Shown here in pieces: positions 1 to 10,500 of a stretch of 64,000 nt of DNA. The notes under the pieces are model-generated. The model was not told the origin of the DNA, made no database searches, and was given only the letters and a program-made list of their open reading frames with translations. Source of the DNA: Hygrophila difformis (taxonomy: Eukaryota > Streptophyta > Magnoliopsida > Lamiales > Acanthaceae). The stretch covers positions 38,650,945 through 38,714,944 of the forward strand of contig JAOANR010000009.1 of assembly GCA_030278955.1 (NCBI GenBank), read 5' to 3'. Numbering within the stretch: the stretch's first letter is position 1; each line of letters starts with the position of its first letter. Made by a program: the position numbers and the translations under genes.

Positions 1-543
1 CCTTCGCAATCCTAAAAGGTCCTGACCATTTCGTTTTCAATTTACCAGGAAAGAGTTTAAATCTAGAATTATATAAAAGCACTAATTGACCAGCTTCAAA
101 CACCTTAGGCCTAAGTATTTTATCATGATAAAGCTTTGTTCTTTCTTTATAAATTAAAGCATTGTCATAAGCGTGACGCCTTATTTCTTCTAACTCAGTT
201 AGATCTATTTTCCTTTTCTCTTGAGCTTCCTTAAATTCAAAATTTAATTTCTTCATAGCCCAAAGTGATTTAAACTCAAGTTCAAAAGGTAAGTGACAAG
301 CTTTACCATAGACCAATTTAAAAGGGGTCATACCTATAGGTGTTTTAAAAGCTGTCCTATAAGCCCATAATGCTTCATCTAACTTAAAAGCCCATTCTTT
401 CCTAGATTTTCCTACGGTAGCTTCCAAAATCTTTTTAATCTCACGATTAGTGACTTCTACTTGACCATTGGCTTGAGGATGATAGGGTGTTGTTATCATA
501 TGATGAACATGAAATCTAGATAACAATTGATTAACAGCCATAT
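1..543 (-). pseudogene. E0 integrase C-terminal half (left of the E1 insertion)
   Basis: Reading from 543 down to 1, the frame gives the rest of the integrase core, including [17 protein letters not shown] with the third catalytic acid (E of QVE), then the helical part and a GPF-type C-terminal segment near position 1. It continues the integrase that stops at 10946: joining the two flanks and removing one target copy restores the frame (SHFVNR / AVNQLL). The element continues beyond base 1. Confidence 0.85.
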
Positions 544-651
544 TGTAATACCCCGTAAGAATGCATAAGCATTTATTTTTGAAACCCGAATAGTTTGTAT
601 CCCAAGTAAACAAAAGAACCCTAACTCTTCGCGCGAGAAAAGCCGAAACAC

Positions 652-700
652 AACTTCGAGGACGAAGTTGATTCTTAAGGGGGGGAGGATGTAACACCCC
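652..700 (+). promoter_or_regulatory. Hairpin, polypurine tract and second LTR-start motif inside the E1 LTR
   Basis: AACTTCG-AGGA-CGAAGTT (652-669) is a perfect 7-bp hairpin. It is followed by a purine tract (677-689) and TGTAACACCCC at 690. This is the same module that precedes the LTR proper in E2-E4, here trapped 146 bp inside the LTR. The 3' LTR copy is at 7665-7717 and has GTAC inserted within the start motif. Confidence 0.7.
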
Positions 701-1144
701 GAATTTTTATCAACGTCCAAGGGAATAAAATTTATTCCTATCAATGTCGAAATATATCCGAGAAGAAGAAAATAAATTATCACAATAATCTATTGCTCGG
801 AAATGAGACGCCGATAGATTCAAATTCAAAATGGAATAAAAGAGGGAAAGGAAGCCCGAAGACATTCCATGAATTGAGTCAAAATAATTGGAATTAAATT
901 CATGAAGGAAAAGAATTTTAATTCCAAGAACCCGTGAAGTCTGAAAAATTTAATGATACAAGTTATTGCACGGGAATCAAAAGACGACGAATTGGAAGCC
1001 GACGAAACCGAGACCGAAGGACTTAAGATTTCAAACATGAAATTTATTTGAGTCAAGATAAACTTAAGATAAGAATTTATGACCCGAGAATGACCCGAAA
1101 AATCGAGCCCGAAAACGTAGGAGGATAGAAGTCCGAAAGAGATG

Positions 1145-1260
1145 AGGAAAAGCACGACGGATCGCACGACCCCGCCCGGACCGAAGTCCAGGCGTGTTTG
1201 GCGCGCTGTCCGCGCGGTATTCCCCTAAACCCCGCGCCAACCCCGCGTGGGGGTCCTGAC
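1145..1260 (+). promoter_or_regulatory. GGCGCG-rich block of the E1 LTR
   Basis: A CpG-dense stretch with TTTGGCGC at 1198-1205 and several GCGCG/CGCGC arms, next to a conserved GGATCGCACGACC-type segment. Comparable blocks occur in the LTRs of E2, E3, E4 and E5. The second E1 copy is at 8162-8277. TTTGGCGC matches the E2F consensus; function is not shown by sequence alone. Confidence 0.5.
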
Positions 1261-1710
1261 AGCAACACCTTGTCGCGTTTTGGCGACTTTCTCGCCAATT
1301 TTCGGGGCCCAAGGTTGGGAATCTGATCTTTCACGAGAGAGGCATCTTTTTGGACGTTATGAAATCAATCCCATCCCCATTGTCAGCCATTTTCATCAAT
1401 CAATCACCCCAAACTCTCCAAAAACTCTCCCTAAGCCAAACACTCTTCCGGCGACTTTCCGACGAGTTTCCGGCAACCAAATCCAACCAAGGAAGTGTGT
1501 AGATCAAGGATTGCAGGCTTTGGATTGTTGGTAAGATGTTAGTTAAGTTTCCTTATGATTTTAAGATCATAAACATCATCCTAACTTACGAATCTTCGTA
1601 TTCGAACACAAATCGGAGCCAAGGGAAGAATAAATCGGGTGGAAGAGATTCGTTCGTGACATTCCGTGGATTCCGGACGACCCCGTGACTTCCTAGACAT
1701 CATCCCCACT

Positions 1711-3618
1711 GTAAGTTAACCTTACTATGGTTTTGGGTGACTTAAAATGCAACCAAACATAGAGATTCAACTCAAGAAAATTTATAAAAATCTGTCAACA
1801 AGAGAAACCCTCAACGCAGCGTTTTCGTACGAATTTTTCGAACCTCTAAAGCTGCTCAAACAATAAAACTTAAAACATAAAAAGTGTTCCTAAGACTTTG
1901 GTCTAGCCTCTGTAAAAATTTTAGAATTTTTCATGTTGTTTTGAAACCTGAAACCGACCCAAAACCGAAGAGTATCAAATCTGGATCTTAGAATCCTTGA
2001 CAGAATTCTTATTCAAACTTGTTGGTTATTTTGACCTTGGATCTAGACCGATCTAGGATTGGTGTTGAACATAAGAATTGTAGATCTATGAGTCTTGAAT
2101 TACTCTGTAAAATTTCATGCATTTTCATCAAGTTTTGATACCCCAAATCGAGTCGGACATAATCTGCGTTTTAAAGAATTTTCAAAGGTTGACAGTTTTC
2201 TTAACCGAACTTGATGAGCATATTTCTATCATATCTAGTCCGATCCAATCTTTGAGTTCTAAACAAAAGTTGCATATAATCATGTCTAGTATATGCATAT
2301 GAAATTTCAGAATTTTTGGAGATCATTTGATATGATAAAAAGTCAAATCTTTGAAAGGTGTCAAACCTGAATCCTAACAGCATACTATTTGAGTAGAAAA
2401 CTTGATTTTTGACATGTTTCCTATCATTTTTCCGAAAAACTCAAAACATGAAAGTTGTTCATTGGGATGTTTTTGAGCTACTGTGAAAATTTCAGATCAA
2501 TCGCCTAAGAAATGGATTTTTAAACTGAAAAGGCGTAAACTGTGACATCGATCGATTTTTGAAATCTTTTAAACAACGATTGAAATCTTGTGATACGATA
2601 AAGCTATATTTTTGAAAATCCCGTTACACTAAAGTTGAAACAATATCGGTTACATAAAATCAGGGGGTGAGTGCTCTGCAGGGTGCCCTCCTAATTGTTC
2701 ATTTTGTGCCAAAACGGCAATGACTATCACGCGCGAAAGATCGCCAAAACGGCATCTTATTATCTTGGGCCTATCCTCTCGGGTGTATCCGTATGGGTTA
2801 CTCGAGGCTCGACGGAGCGGTACTGGATATGGCGTATTTGGTCACAAGAGACCAACTGCCTACCCTCTCGAGTGTATCCGTATGGGTTACTCGAGGCTCG
2901 ACGGAGTGGTACTGGGTATGGCGTATCGGCTGCGGCCGCCGGATTACCGGCTAAAATGACATGTTACTTATGAAATTGGCTGAGGCCGCCGGATCACCGG
3001 CTATCTGTTACTATTGGCTGCGGCCGCCGGATCACCGGCTAACTGTTACTATTGGCTGCGGCCGCCGGATCACCGGCTATCTATTGTTGAGATGATGGCG
3101 TAACGGGAAATATATTAAAAAGCTCAGATTTTATGAAATTGGCTGCGGTCGCCGGATTGCCGGCTAAATTAAATATTATTTTGATGGAGGCGTATCAGTG
3201 AGAATTTTTAAAAGCTCAAATCTTTATTTATTTTCTCACGGCATTATTCATGTTTTTAAATCATGTCTTAAATAATTGCCCATGCTTAAGTTTTAAATTA
3301 TGAAATTAAATGTGTCTTTAAAGTATGCATTATCTTCGCATTTTTTTTAAATGTTTTTATGCATGACAAAAAGTCTTATCATAACTATGTCGTGCAAATC
3401 ATTTTACGATGAAAGTTGAATCATGATCACGTGAAAATCTTTATTTTAAATCATGCCATCTATTTATTATTGAATGTTAAACTTAAATTGCGTTTTACCT
3501 ACAAACATCTTTTTATTTAAATATAATTAAAGGCTTTGAAACCCCTAACCCATGCTATGTGTTAACTTACTCAGCGCGTTTTTGCTGACCCAAACCATTT
3601 ATCCCCTTTTTCTTACAG
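1711..3618 (+). other. Predicted intron within the E1 LTR leader
   Basis: CT|GTAAGTTAAC at 1711 is a strong donor, and a pyrimidine tract ending TTCTTACAG at 3618 is a strong acceptor. The same pair occurs at corresponding places in E2, E3 and E4 LTRs. A second donor, TTG|GTAAGAT, is at 1531. The interval holds the hairpin repeats. Splicing is inferred, not observed. Confidence 0.5.
2765..3172 (+). repeat. Two hairpin-repeat arrays in the E1 LTR
   Basis: First array: two ~95-bp units (about 2770 and 2865) containing CTCGGGT or CTCGAGT opposite ACTCGAG; the first differs by a change that leaves a G-U pair in sense RNA. Second array: five units of the type GCCGG-4nt-CCGGC embedded in TTGGCTGCGGCCGCCGGATC, at about 2925, 2980, 3022, 3055 and 3140. 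The 3' LTR copy is at 9782-10189. Confidence 0.75.
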
Positions 3619-3926
3619 AGAATGAAGAATATGCATCATCATATGCATACTGGGAATTTTTGGGGATTACATCATGAACGGGCCTGTTTAACCCGTGTTT
3701 TGGCCATGTTGGCCCTTATACATTATTTCCGCTGCACAACTTATAAATTCCGCTGCAACTTTGATGTATTATCTTTAAATTATATATGAATGGGTTGTTT
3801 GAATATTTTAAATACTGAAAACCATAGCCTTGCATCTCTTTAGTGAGCTCGGAGAAACCGTGTCTTGCTAGGGAGGTGTGGCGGTGGCATCCCGGCCTGG
3901 GTTACCAAATCCGGGGTGTTACAGAG

Positions 3927-3938
3927 TGGTATCAGAGC
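3927..3938 (+). promoter_or_regulatory. E1 primer binding site (initiator tRNA-Met)
   Basis: TGGTATCAGAGC begins 3 nt after the end of the 5' LTR. It is the usual 12-nt complement of plant initiator tRNA-Met. Confidence 0.92.
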
Positions 3939-4378
3939 CCGGAATATTTTAAAACTACTATTTTAAAGAGCCCGGAATATTTTTAAACTATTATTTTCAA
4001 GTATTATTATTTTTAAAATTATCATTTCTAAACTAGTAATATATTTTAAAGAGCCCAATTATTATTTTGAAGTTAAGGCCCAAATTTTTAGCCCAAAATT
4101 TTTTTTAAGCCCAAGAAATTATTTTGGCCCAATAACCTTGTTTTTATTAAAAGCCCAAATAATTTATTTCTTTCGGCCCAATGTAGCGGCCCAAACCTTT
4201 TATCCTTATTTTAACCTATCCATGGAATAAATTTACTTTTAAAACCCATGGATAAATAAATGTACGCATAAATTTTTTTTTTATCAGGGGGGATCATCAC
4301 TACATGTGCATATTGCATTTCTATACCTTAGAGAACCTAGAAGCGTTATGTTGTAACCTAGATCTTTTCATGCGCTAG
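3939..4378 (+). other. E1 leader, no gene
   Basis: AT-rich untranslated leader with many GCCCA/GCCCAA motifs. It is clearly related to the reverse complement of the E3 leader (25380-25728), which ties E1 to the E3 family. Confidence 0.7.
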
Positions 4379-4690
4379 ATGGCTAACCAAGACATGATGA
4401 ACTTAATGGTCAAAATGATGAACGCTCACTTTGATTCCCAACAAACCATACAACAAATGGAACATCGTATGGCCCAATTGGAGGCAAATCTGCACCATAT
4501 GGGAAACTTAAGAGAGGCGGACCACCACCGCATAAACCAGCTCGAAGACCAAATCCAAACCCTTACTACACAAAATCTATGTTTAAAGGAGCTGGTTGAT
4601 GCTCATGGGGATGACTTGAACCACATTTTCGATGACCTACTACCGTCAAGTCCAGTGGAGGATCCCACCACTGTGCTGGAGGACGCCTAG
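4379..4690 (+). CDS. Short coiled-coil protein at the gag position of E1
   Basis: 103 aa, rich in Met, Gln and His, starting MANQDMMNLMVKMMNAHF. Residues ~18-80 have a regular hydrophobic spacing typical of a coiled coil (QQMEHRMAQLE, RINQLEDQIQTL), followed by an acidic tail (SSPVEDPTTVLEDA). It sits where gag starts in the related element E3, but there is no gag domain and no zinc knuckle. I do not recognise the family. It could be a replaced or accessory ORF, or a fragment of a larger ORF joined by splicing. Confidence 0.5.
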   Translation: MANQDMMNLMVKMMNAHFDSQQTIQQMEHRMAQLEANLHHMGNLREADHHRINQLEDQIQTLTTQNLCLKELVDAHGDDLNHIFDDLLPSSPVEDPTTVLEDA

Positions 4691-4994
4691 AAACGATAGG
4701 AGGATCCTATTTTGGTATATCCTATCACTTGTACTAAAAATTTCCTTTTAAGGAAATAAAATGCAAGATTTATCTATCTAGATAAATTTAAATCCGAAAT
4801 TATAAAAACATAAAAACACACGATGCATCAAACTATGCAGTACGAACAGAGACATGCACGGAATCAGAGTAACATCACAGTACTACATCTTAAGAGAAAT
4901 ACCAAACCAAGTCTAACTGAAAACGCAAATGGGAAATACTAAACCAACCGCTGCTAACACGAGTCTAGATAAAACATAAACGGGAAACATAAAG

Positions 4995-6338
4995 TCACTG
5001 ATCAGGAGGAGGGAACCGGCGACGCATGTAGTCATCCATCTGACGCATGTAGGCGTACATGTCCGTCAAGGTGGCCTGCTGCTCCGCCTGTCTCACTGTG
5101 AGCGTGTCCATACGATCCTGATAGAGATCCATCCTAGCATCCAAGGCGTCATAGCGAGCATCCATACTGACACGCATCTCCTGCATCATCTGGAGCATCT
5201 GCGTCATGTCCTGACCCCGCGGTGGAACCACACCCTGCTGTGGAACCACAGGAGGAGGAGGTGGTCGCTCACGAGGAACAACTAAGATCAAACCACCATC
5301 CTCAGGCTGCGGGTGCAGTATAGCCCGAGGCGCTCCACGACGCAAAGTGCTGCGCCGGGCGGCATAAGATGGAACACGGTAGTGCTCACCTGGAGCTAAA
5401 GGATAGGGGTCCGTCTCGGGAGACGTGCGGATCCCCTGAGCAACGCATAGGCCACAAATGAGGTGTGCGTGAGTGATCACCCTACTCCCTCGACCCCGTC
5501 GTAAACCCCTCAGGTTGTCCGCAATGCAAGCGCCCACATTTACCCGGCCGCCCCGTGCGATAAAGCAGATAGTCTCAAAGACATGATCTATGACGATATG
5601 ACTACGGGTGATCGGCCGGATGCGTCCTAACCAAAGCTGAGCAAGTACACGCCAATGAGCATCCAAAGATGTCAGTCGCAACTCGTGGGGTTCCCCAGTC
5701 CGCGGGGGTACCTCGGTACACAAGACACCCCAGGCAGGGGCATAAACCCGACCCTCTGGCTGCGGTCGGAACGCGCCATCATCTGGAAGGCCGAAAAAGG
5801 TGTTAATCGCCCGAGCACTGAAGTCTAAGTAGCGACCACGAACCCAGACTCGAGAGAGGTCGTCGTCTACCCCAAGACCACTGATGTTGGCGATAACCTC
5901 CATGGCTAGATAGCCGGAGGCAACGCCCTCGGGATGTCGTGCAAGACCGGTCCACTGGAGATACCCCAACACTGCACTGATCCGGTCATCGCCCATATGA
6001 TCGGGGAACAAGCCTCGCTCGGGAACGTAAGCCCTCTTCCGACGAAGCTCGTCGAAATAAAAGTCCTGGGAGGCCATCGTATGGAAACGGAACCGATCAT
6101 GCCGGCGAGGACGCGCCTCGTAAGGGAGACCCCTGAGCCTCGGCTCTCGCTCCTCGTCCTCCTCGGACTCACTGTCGCCATCGCCGTCGCTATCATCACT
6201 ATCCGGCATCACCGGAGCGGCAGTGCTAGGGCCAGCCGCATCATGTCGAGAAGCCCGTCTCTTGGCCCCCGGAAGGACCATAAGGAACGCCAAGATGAAC
6301 CACAGAAAAAGAAACATCCTGCGAACACCCAATATCAA
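4995..6338 (-). CDS. Antisense gene: 'putative plant transposon protein' domain protein
   Basis: Open for 447 aa. The likely start is the internal Met at 6281 (MVLPGAKRRASRHD, 428 aa), because the first 19 residues look like translated intron or 5' leader. Acidic Asp/Ser/Glu stretch (~45-65), then a globular region (~75-330) with WVRGRYLDFSARAINTFFGL. This is typical of the plant mobile-element family called 'putative plant transposon protein' (PF20167, from memory). It is followed by a proline run and a C-terminal coiled coil (~375-435). It runs opposite to E1 transcription. Host-gene capture and an element-borne antisense ORF are both possible. The biochemical role is unknown. Confidence 0.7.
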   Translation of the reverse strand: MILGVRRMFLFLWFILAFLMVLPGAKRRASRHDAAGPSTAAPVMPDSDDSDGDGDSESEEDEEREPRLRGLPYEARPRRHDRFRFHTMASQDFYFDELRRKRAYVPERGLFPDHMGDDRISAVLGYLQWTGLARHPEGVASGYLAMEVIANISGLGVDDDLSRVWVRGRYLDFSARAINTFFGLPDDGAFRPQPEGRVYAPAWGVLCTEVPPRTGEPHELRLTSLDAHWRVLAQLWLGRIRPITRSHIVIDHVFETICFIARGGRVNVGACIADNLRGLRRGRGSRVITHAHLICGLCVAQGIRTSPETDPYPLAPGEHYRVPSYAARRSTLRRGAPRAILHPQPEDGGLILVVPRERPPPPPVVPQQGVVPPRGQDMTQMLQMMQEMRVSMDARYDALDARMDLYQDRMDTLTVRQAEQQATLTDMYAYMRQMDDYMRRRFPPPDQ

Positions 6339-7075
6339 GGGTAAGACTAATTTTCAACACATCAATTCACAAGCAAAAATACATAAAGACATCATAAATA
6401 TAAAGTTCCAACGGGGAAAATCTAGGAGGAATTTAGACCCAATAGCTTTCCAATACATATTGGGAGAGAATCAAACCAAGGAATGTGCCCAAACAAATTC
6501 AAAAACCCATTGTGGCATTCTGTCGAACACCTTGTGCGCGCAATAAATTAAGTTCAAAAATATGTTGTAAACACATGGCAATTAACCACAAAACCAAACA
6601 ATTGCTTGAACAACAAATCATAATCACAAGTGTCAACAAACAACACCAACGAAACCACTTTTACACCAATAACACCAACAAAATCGAAAATTTCATAGTT
6701 CCCCTAAAAATCCAAGTTCTAGCAAGAAATTCCACAACTTAGGCACATGTATACATACCAATATTTCCTAAACAATAGAAAAGGCACCAAAGTACTACAT
6801 ACAACCATTAATTCGCGAGAATTAAGCCGAAAATGTCAAAACCCCAATTTACATGCCAAAACCCTAATTCCTCAATTCAATCAAATTCTAACAAATCAAG
6901 GCATAAAACTTGAAATTGACAAGTGAAAATAGAAGATACATACCTTACAAAGAGAAATCGAAGTCGGAACTAGGAGAATCCGAGCACGAAGGGACGAATT
7001 TGAGAGGAAGTTGGGAGGAATTTTGGAAGGGGAAAGGGGTGAATGGCTCGCGCCCCGCGCGAGCCCTATATGCTG
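6319..7075 (-). promoter_or_regulatory. Predicted promoter, 5' exon and intron of the antisense E1 gene
   Basis: On the minus strand a TATATAG-like box (~7066-7073) is followed by a pyrimidine-rich, ATG-poor stretch, then a donor AAG|GTATGTAT (exon end 6944). An acceptor-like TTCGCAG|GATG (intron end 6319) lies 38 bp upstream of the likely start at 6281. An intron of about 620 bp is predicted. The gene is antisense, so its intron would not be spliced from E1 genomic RNA and could persist through retrotransposition. This is inference. Confidence 0.4.
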
Positions 7076-7215
7076 CACCTGGGGGCGCCGCGCGGACCCG
7101 GCGCGCTAATCCCCCAAAACCCGCGCGGACCCCGCGCGGGTCAAAAAAAATAAATAAATAAAAAAATAAAAAAAATAAAAAAAATAAAAAAAAAATAATA
7201 AAAAAAAAATGATTT
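7030..7215 (+). repeat. GCGCG-rich block and A-rich tract
   Basis: 7030-7142 is dense in GCGCG/CGCGC and resembles the GC block of the E1 LTR in the same orientation (pattern GCGCG..TATTCCCC..AAACCC..GCGC). 7143-7210 is an AAATA/AAAAT simple repeat. Together they form the boundary between the antisense gene and the pol remnant. Confidence 0.6.
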
Positions 7216-7534
7216 ATTTACTCCTCCTCTGCTCTACAAAATACGTGTGCACCTAAGCGTGTGAAACGGCAAGACATAGAATTTCAAGTCAAGGTCATGT
7301 TAATGATATCACCGATGAAGGGGGTGATGCATTGTGGCAAACGGGGAAAGCTAAGTCCTCAGAATATAGGACCTTAAGAAATTCTAGAAAAAGTCGGGAA
7401 TCTAGCATATCGTCTAGCCTTACCGCCACAATTGGCTAGAGTTCACAATGTGTTCCACATATCACAATTGAAGAAGTATGTGCACGATCCGACCCTATTC
7501 CAAGATGGTGCAACCACAGTTATGGGGACCTAAC
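7216..7534 (+). pseudogene. E1 remnant of chromovirus integrase C-terminus
   Basis: With frameshifts, the plus strand reads SPMKGV, GKRGKLSP, EILEKVGNLAYRLALPPQLA and VHNVFHISQLKKYVHDP. This is the standard C-terminal integrase segment of Tekay/Del-type chromoviruses. It ends before CAGTTATGGGGACC. It shows that E1 descends from an autonomous chromovirus whose gag and most of pol have been replaced. Confidence 0.85.
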
Positions 7535-7556
7535 TGTAATCTTAAGGGGGGGAGGA
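7517..7556 (+). promoter_or_regulatory. E1 3' hairpin and polypurine tract
   Basis: CAGTTATGGGGACCTAACTG (7517-7536) forms a near-perfect hairpin. The purine tract 7544-7556 then abuts the 3' LTR start TGTAATACCCC at 7557. E2-E4 have the same arrangement with a perfect stem. Confidence 0.8.
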
Positions 7557-10500
7557 TGTAATACCCCGTAAGAATGCATAAGCATTTATTTTTGAAACCC
7601 GAATAGTTTGTATCCCAAGTAAACAAAAGAACCCTAACTCTTCGCGCGAGAAAAGCCGAAACACAACTTCGAGGACGAAGTTGATTCTTAAGGGGGGGAG
7701 GATGTAACACGTACCCCGAATTTTTATCAACGTCCAAGGGAATAAAATTTATTCCTATCAATGTCGAAATATATCCGAGAAGAAGAAAATAAATTATCAC
7801 AATAATCTATTGCTCGGAAATGAGACGCCGATAGATTCAAATTCAAAATGGAATAAAAGAGGGAAAGGAAGCCCGAAGACATTCCATGAATTGAGTCAAA
7901 ATAATTGGAATTAAATTCATGAAGGAAAAGAATTTTAATTCCAAGAACCCGTGAAGTCTGAAAAATTTAATGATACAAGTTATTGCACGGGAATCAAAAG
8001 ACGACGAATTGGAAGCCGACGAAACCGAGACCGAAGGACTTAAGATTTCAAACATGAAATTTATTTGAGTCAAGATAAACTTAAGATAAGAATTTATGAC
8101 CCGAGAATGACCAGAAAAATCGAGCCCGAAAACGTAGGAGGATAGAAGTCCGAAAGAGATGAGGAAAAGCACGACGGATCGCACGACCCCGCCCGGACCG
8201 AAGTCCAGGCGTGTTTGGCGCGCTGTCCGCGCGGTATTCCCCTAAACCCCGCGCCAACCCCGCGTGGGGGTCCTGACAGCAACACCTTGTCGCGTTTTGG
8301 CGACTTTCTCGCCAATTTTCGGGGCCCAAGGTTGGAAATCTGATCTTTCACGAGAGAGGCATCTTTTTGGACGTTATGAAATCAATCCCATCCCCATTAT
8401 CAGCCATTTTCATCAATCAATCACCCCAAACTCTCCAAAAACTCTCCCTAAGCCAAACACTCTTCCGGCGACTTTCCGACGAGTTTCCGGCAACCAAATC
8501 CAACCAAGGAAGTGTGTAGATCAAGGATTGCAGGCTTTGGATTGTTGGTAAGATGTTAGTTAAGTTTCCTTATGATTTTAAGATCATAAACATCATCCTA
8601 ACTTACGAATCTTCGTATTCGAACACAAATCGGAGCCAAGGGAAGAATAAATCGGGTGGAAGAGATTCGTTCGTGACATTCCGTGGATTCCGGACGACCC
8701 CGTGACTTCCTAGACATCATCCCCACTGTAAGTTAACCTTACTATGGTTTTGGGTGACTTAAAATGCAACCAAACATAGAGATTCAACTCAAGAAAATTT
8801 ATAAAAATCTGTCAACAAGAGAAACCCTCAACGCAGCGTTTTCGTACGAATTTTTCGAACCTCTAAAGCTGCTCAAACAATAAAACTTAAAACATGAAAA
8901 GTGTTCCTAAGACTTTGGTCTAGCCTCTGTAAAAATTTTAGAATTTTTCATGTTGTTTTCAAACCTGAAACCGACCCAAAACCGAAGAGTATCAAATCTG
9001 GATCTTAGAATCCTTGACAGAATTCTTATTCAAACTTGTTGGTTATTTTGACCTTGGATCTAGACCGATCTAGGATTGGTGTTGAACATAAGAATTGTAG
9101 ATCTATGAGTCTTGAATTACTCTGTAAAATTTCATGCATTTTCATCAAGTTTTGATACCCCAAATCGAGTCGGACATAATCTGCGTTTTAAAGAATTTTC
9201 AAAGGTTGACAGTTTTCTTAACCGAACTTGATGAGCATATTTCTATCATATCTAGTCCGATCCAATCTTTGAGTTCTAAACAAAAGTTGCATATAATCAT
9301 GTCTAGTATATGCATATGAAATTTCAGAATTTTTGGAGATCATTTGATATGATAAAAAGTCAAATCTTTGAAAGGTGTCAAACCTGAATCCTAACAGCAT
9401 ACTATTTGAGTAGAAAACTTGATTTTTGACATGTTTCCTATCATTTTTCCGAAAAACTCAAAACATGAAAGTTGTTCATTGGGATGTTTTTGAGCTACTG
9501 TGAAAATTTCAGATCAATCGCCTAAGAAATGGATTTTTAAACTGAAAAGGCGTAAACTGTGACATCGATCGATTTTTGAAATCTTTTAAACAACGATTGA
9601 AATCTTGTGATACGATAAAGCTATATTTTTGAAAATCCCGTTACACTAAAGTTGAAACAATATCGGTTACATAAAATCAGGGGGTGAGTGCTCTGCAGGG
9701 TGCCCTCCTAATTGTTCATTTTGTGCCAAAACGGCAATGACTATCACGCGCGAAAGATCGCCAAAACGGCATCTTATTATCTTGGGCCTATCCTCTCGGG
9801 TGTATCCGTATGGGTTACTCGAGGCTCGACGGAGCGGTACTGGATATGGCGTATTTGGTCACAAGAGACCAACTGCCTACCCTCTCGAGTGTATCCGTAT
9901 GGGTTACTCGAGGCTCGACGGAGTGGTACTGGGTATGGCGTATCGGCTGCGGCCGCCGGATTACCGGCTAAAATGACATGTTACTTATGAAATTGGCTGA
10001 GGCCGCCGGATCACCGGCTATCTGTTACTATTGGCTGCGGCCGCCGGATCACCGGCTAACTGTTACTATTGGCTGTGGCCGCCGGATCACCGGCTATCTA
10101 TTGTTGAGATGATGGCGTAACGGGAAATATATTAAAAAGCTCAGATTTTATGAAATTGGCTGCGGTCGCCGGATTGCCGGCTAAATTAAATATTATTTTG
10201 ATGGAGGCGTATCAGTGAGAATTTTTAAAAGCTCAAATCTTTATTTATTTTCTCACGGCATTATTCATGTTTTTAAATCATGTCTTAAATAATTGCCCAT
10301 GCTTAAGTTTTAAATTATGAAATTAAATGTGTCTTTAAAGTATGCATTATCTTCGCATTTTTTTTAAATGTTTTTATGCATGACAAAAAGTCTTATCATA
10401 ACTATGCCGTGCAAATCATTTTACGATGAAAGTTGAATCATGATCACGTGAAAATCTTTATTTTAAATCATGCCATCTATTTATTATTGAATGTTAAACT

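Larger units (their letters stand above)
544..3923 (+). repeat. E1 5' LTR
   Basis: Starts TGTAATACCCCG and ends CCGGGGTGTTACA, an extended inverted end. Contents in order: hairpin and polypurine tract followed by a second LTR-like start at 690; GGCGCG-rich block near 1145-1260; splice-donor-like sites at 1531 and 1711; two CTCGAGT/ACTCGAG repeat units near 2770-2925; five CCGG hairpin repeats near 2925-3170; acceptor-like site at 3617-3618; then the LTR end. It matches 7557-10940 apart from scattered substitutions and a 4-bp GTAC insertion in the 3' copy. Confidence 0.92.

Noticed and set aside
1064..1334. 82-85-aa frames across the GC-rich block, repeated in every LTR
   Set aside because: CpG-rich sequence with few stops; frames are not conserved between LTR families.
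7709..7714. GTAC insertion in the E1 3' LTR as a functional site
   Set aside because: A single 4-bp difference between otherwise near-identical LTRs; most simply a small mutation.
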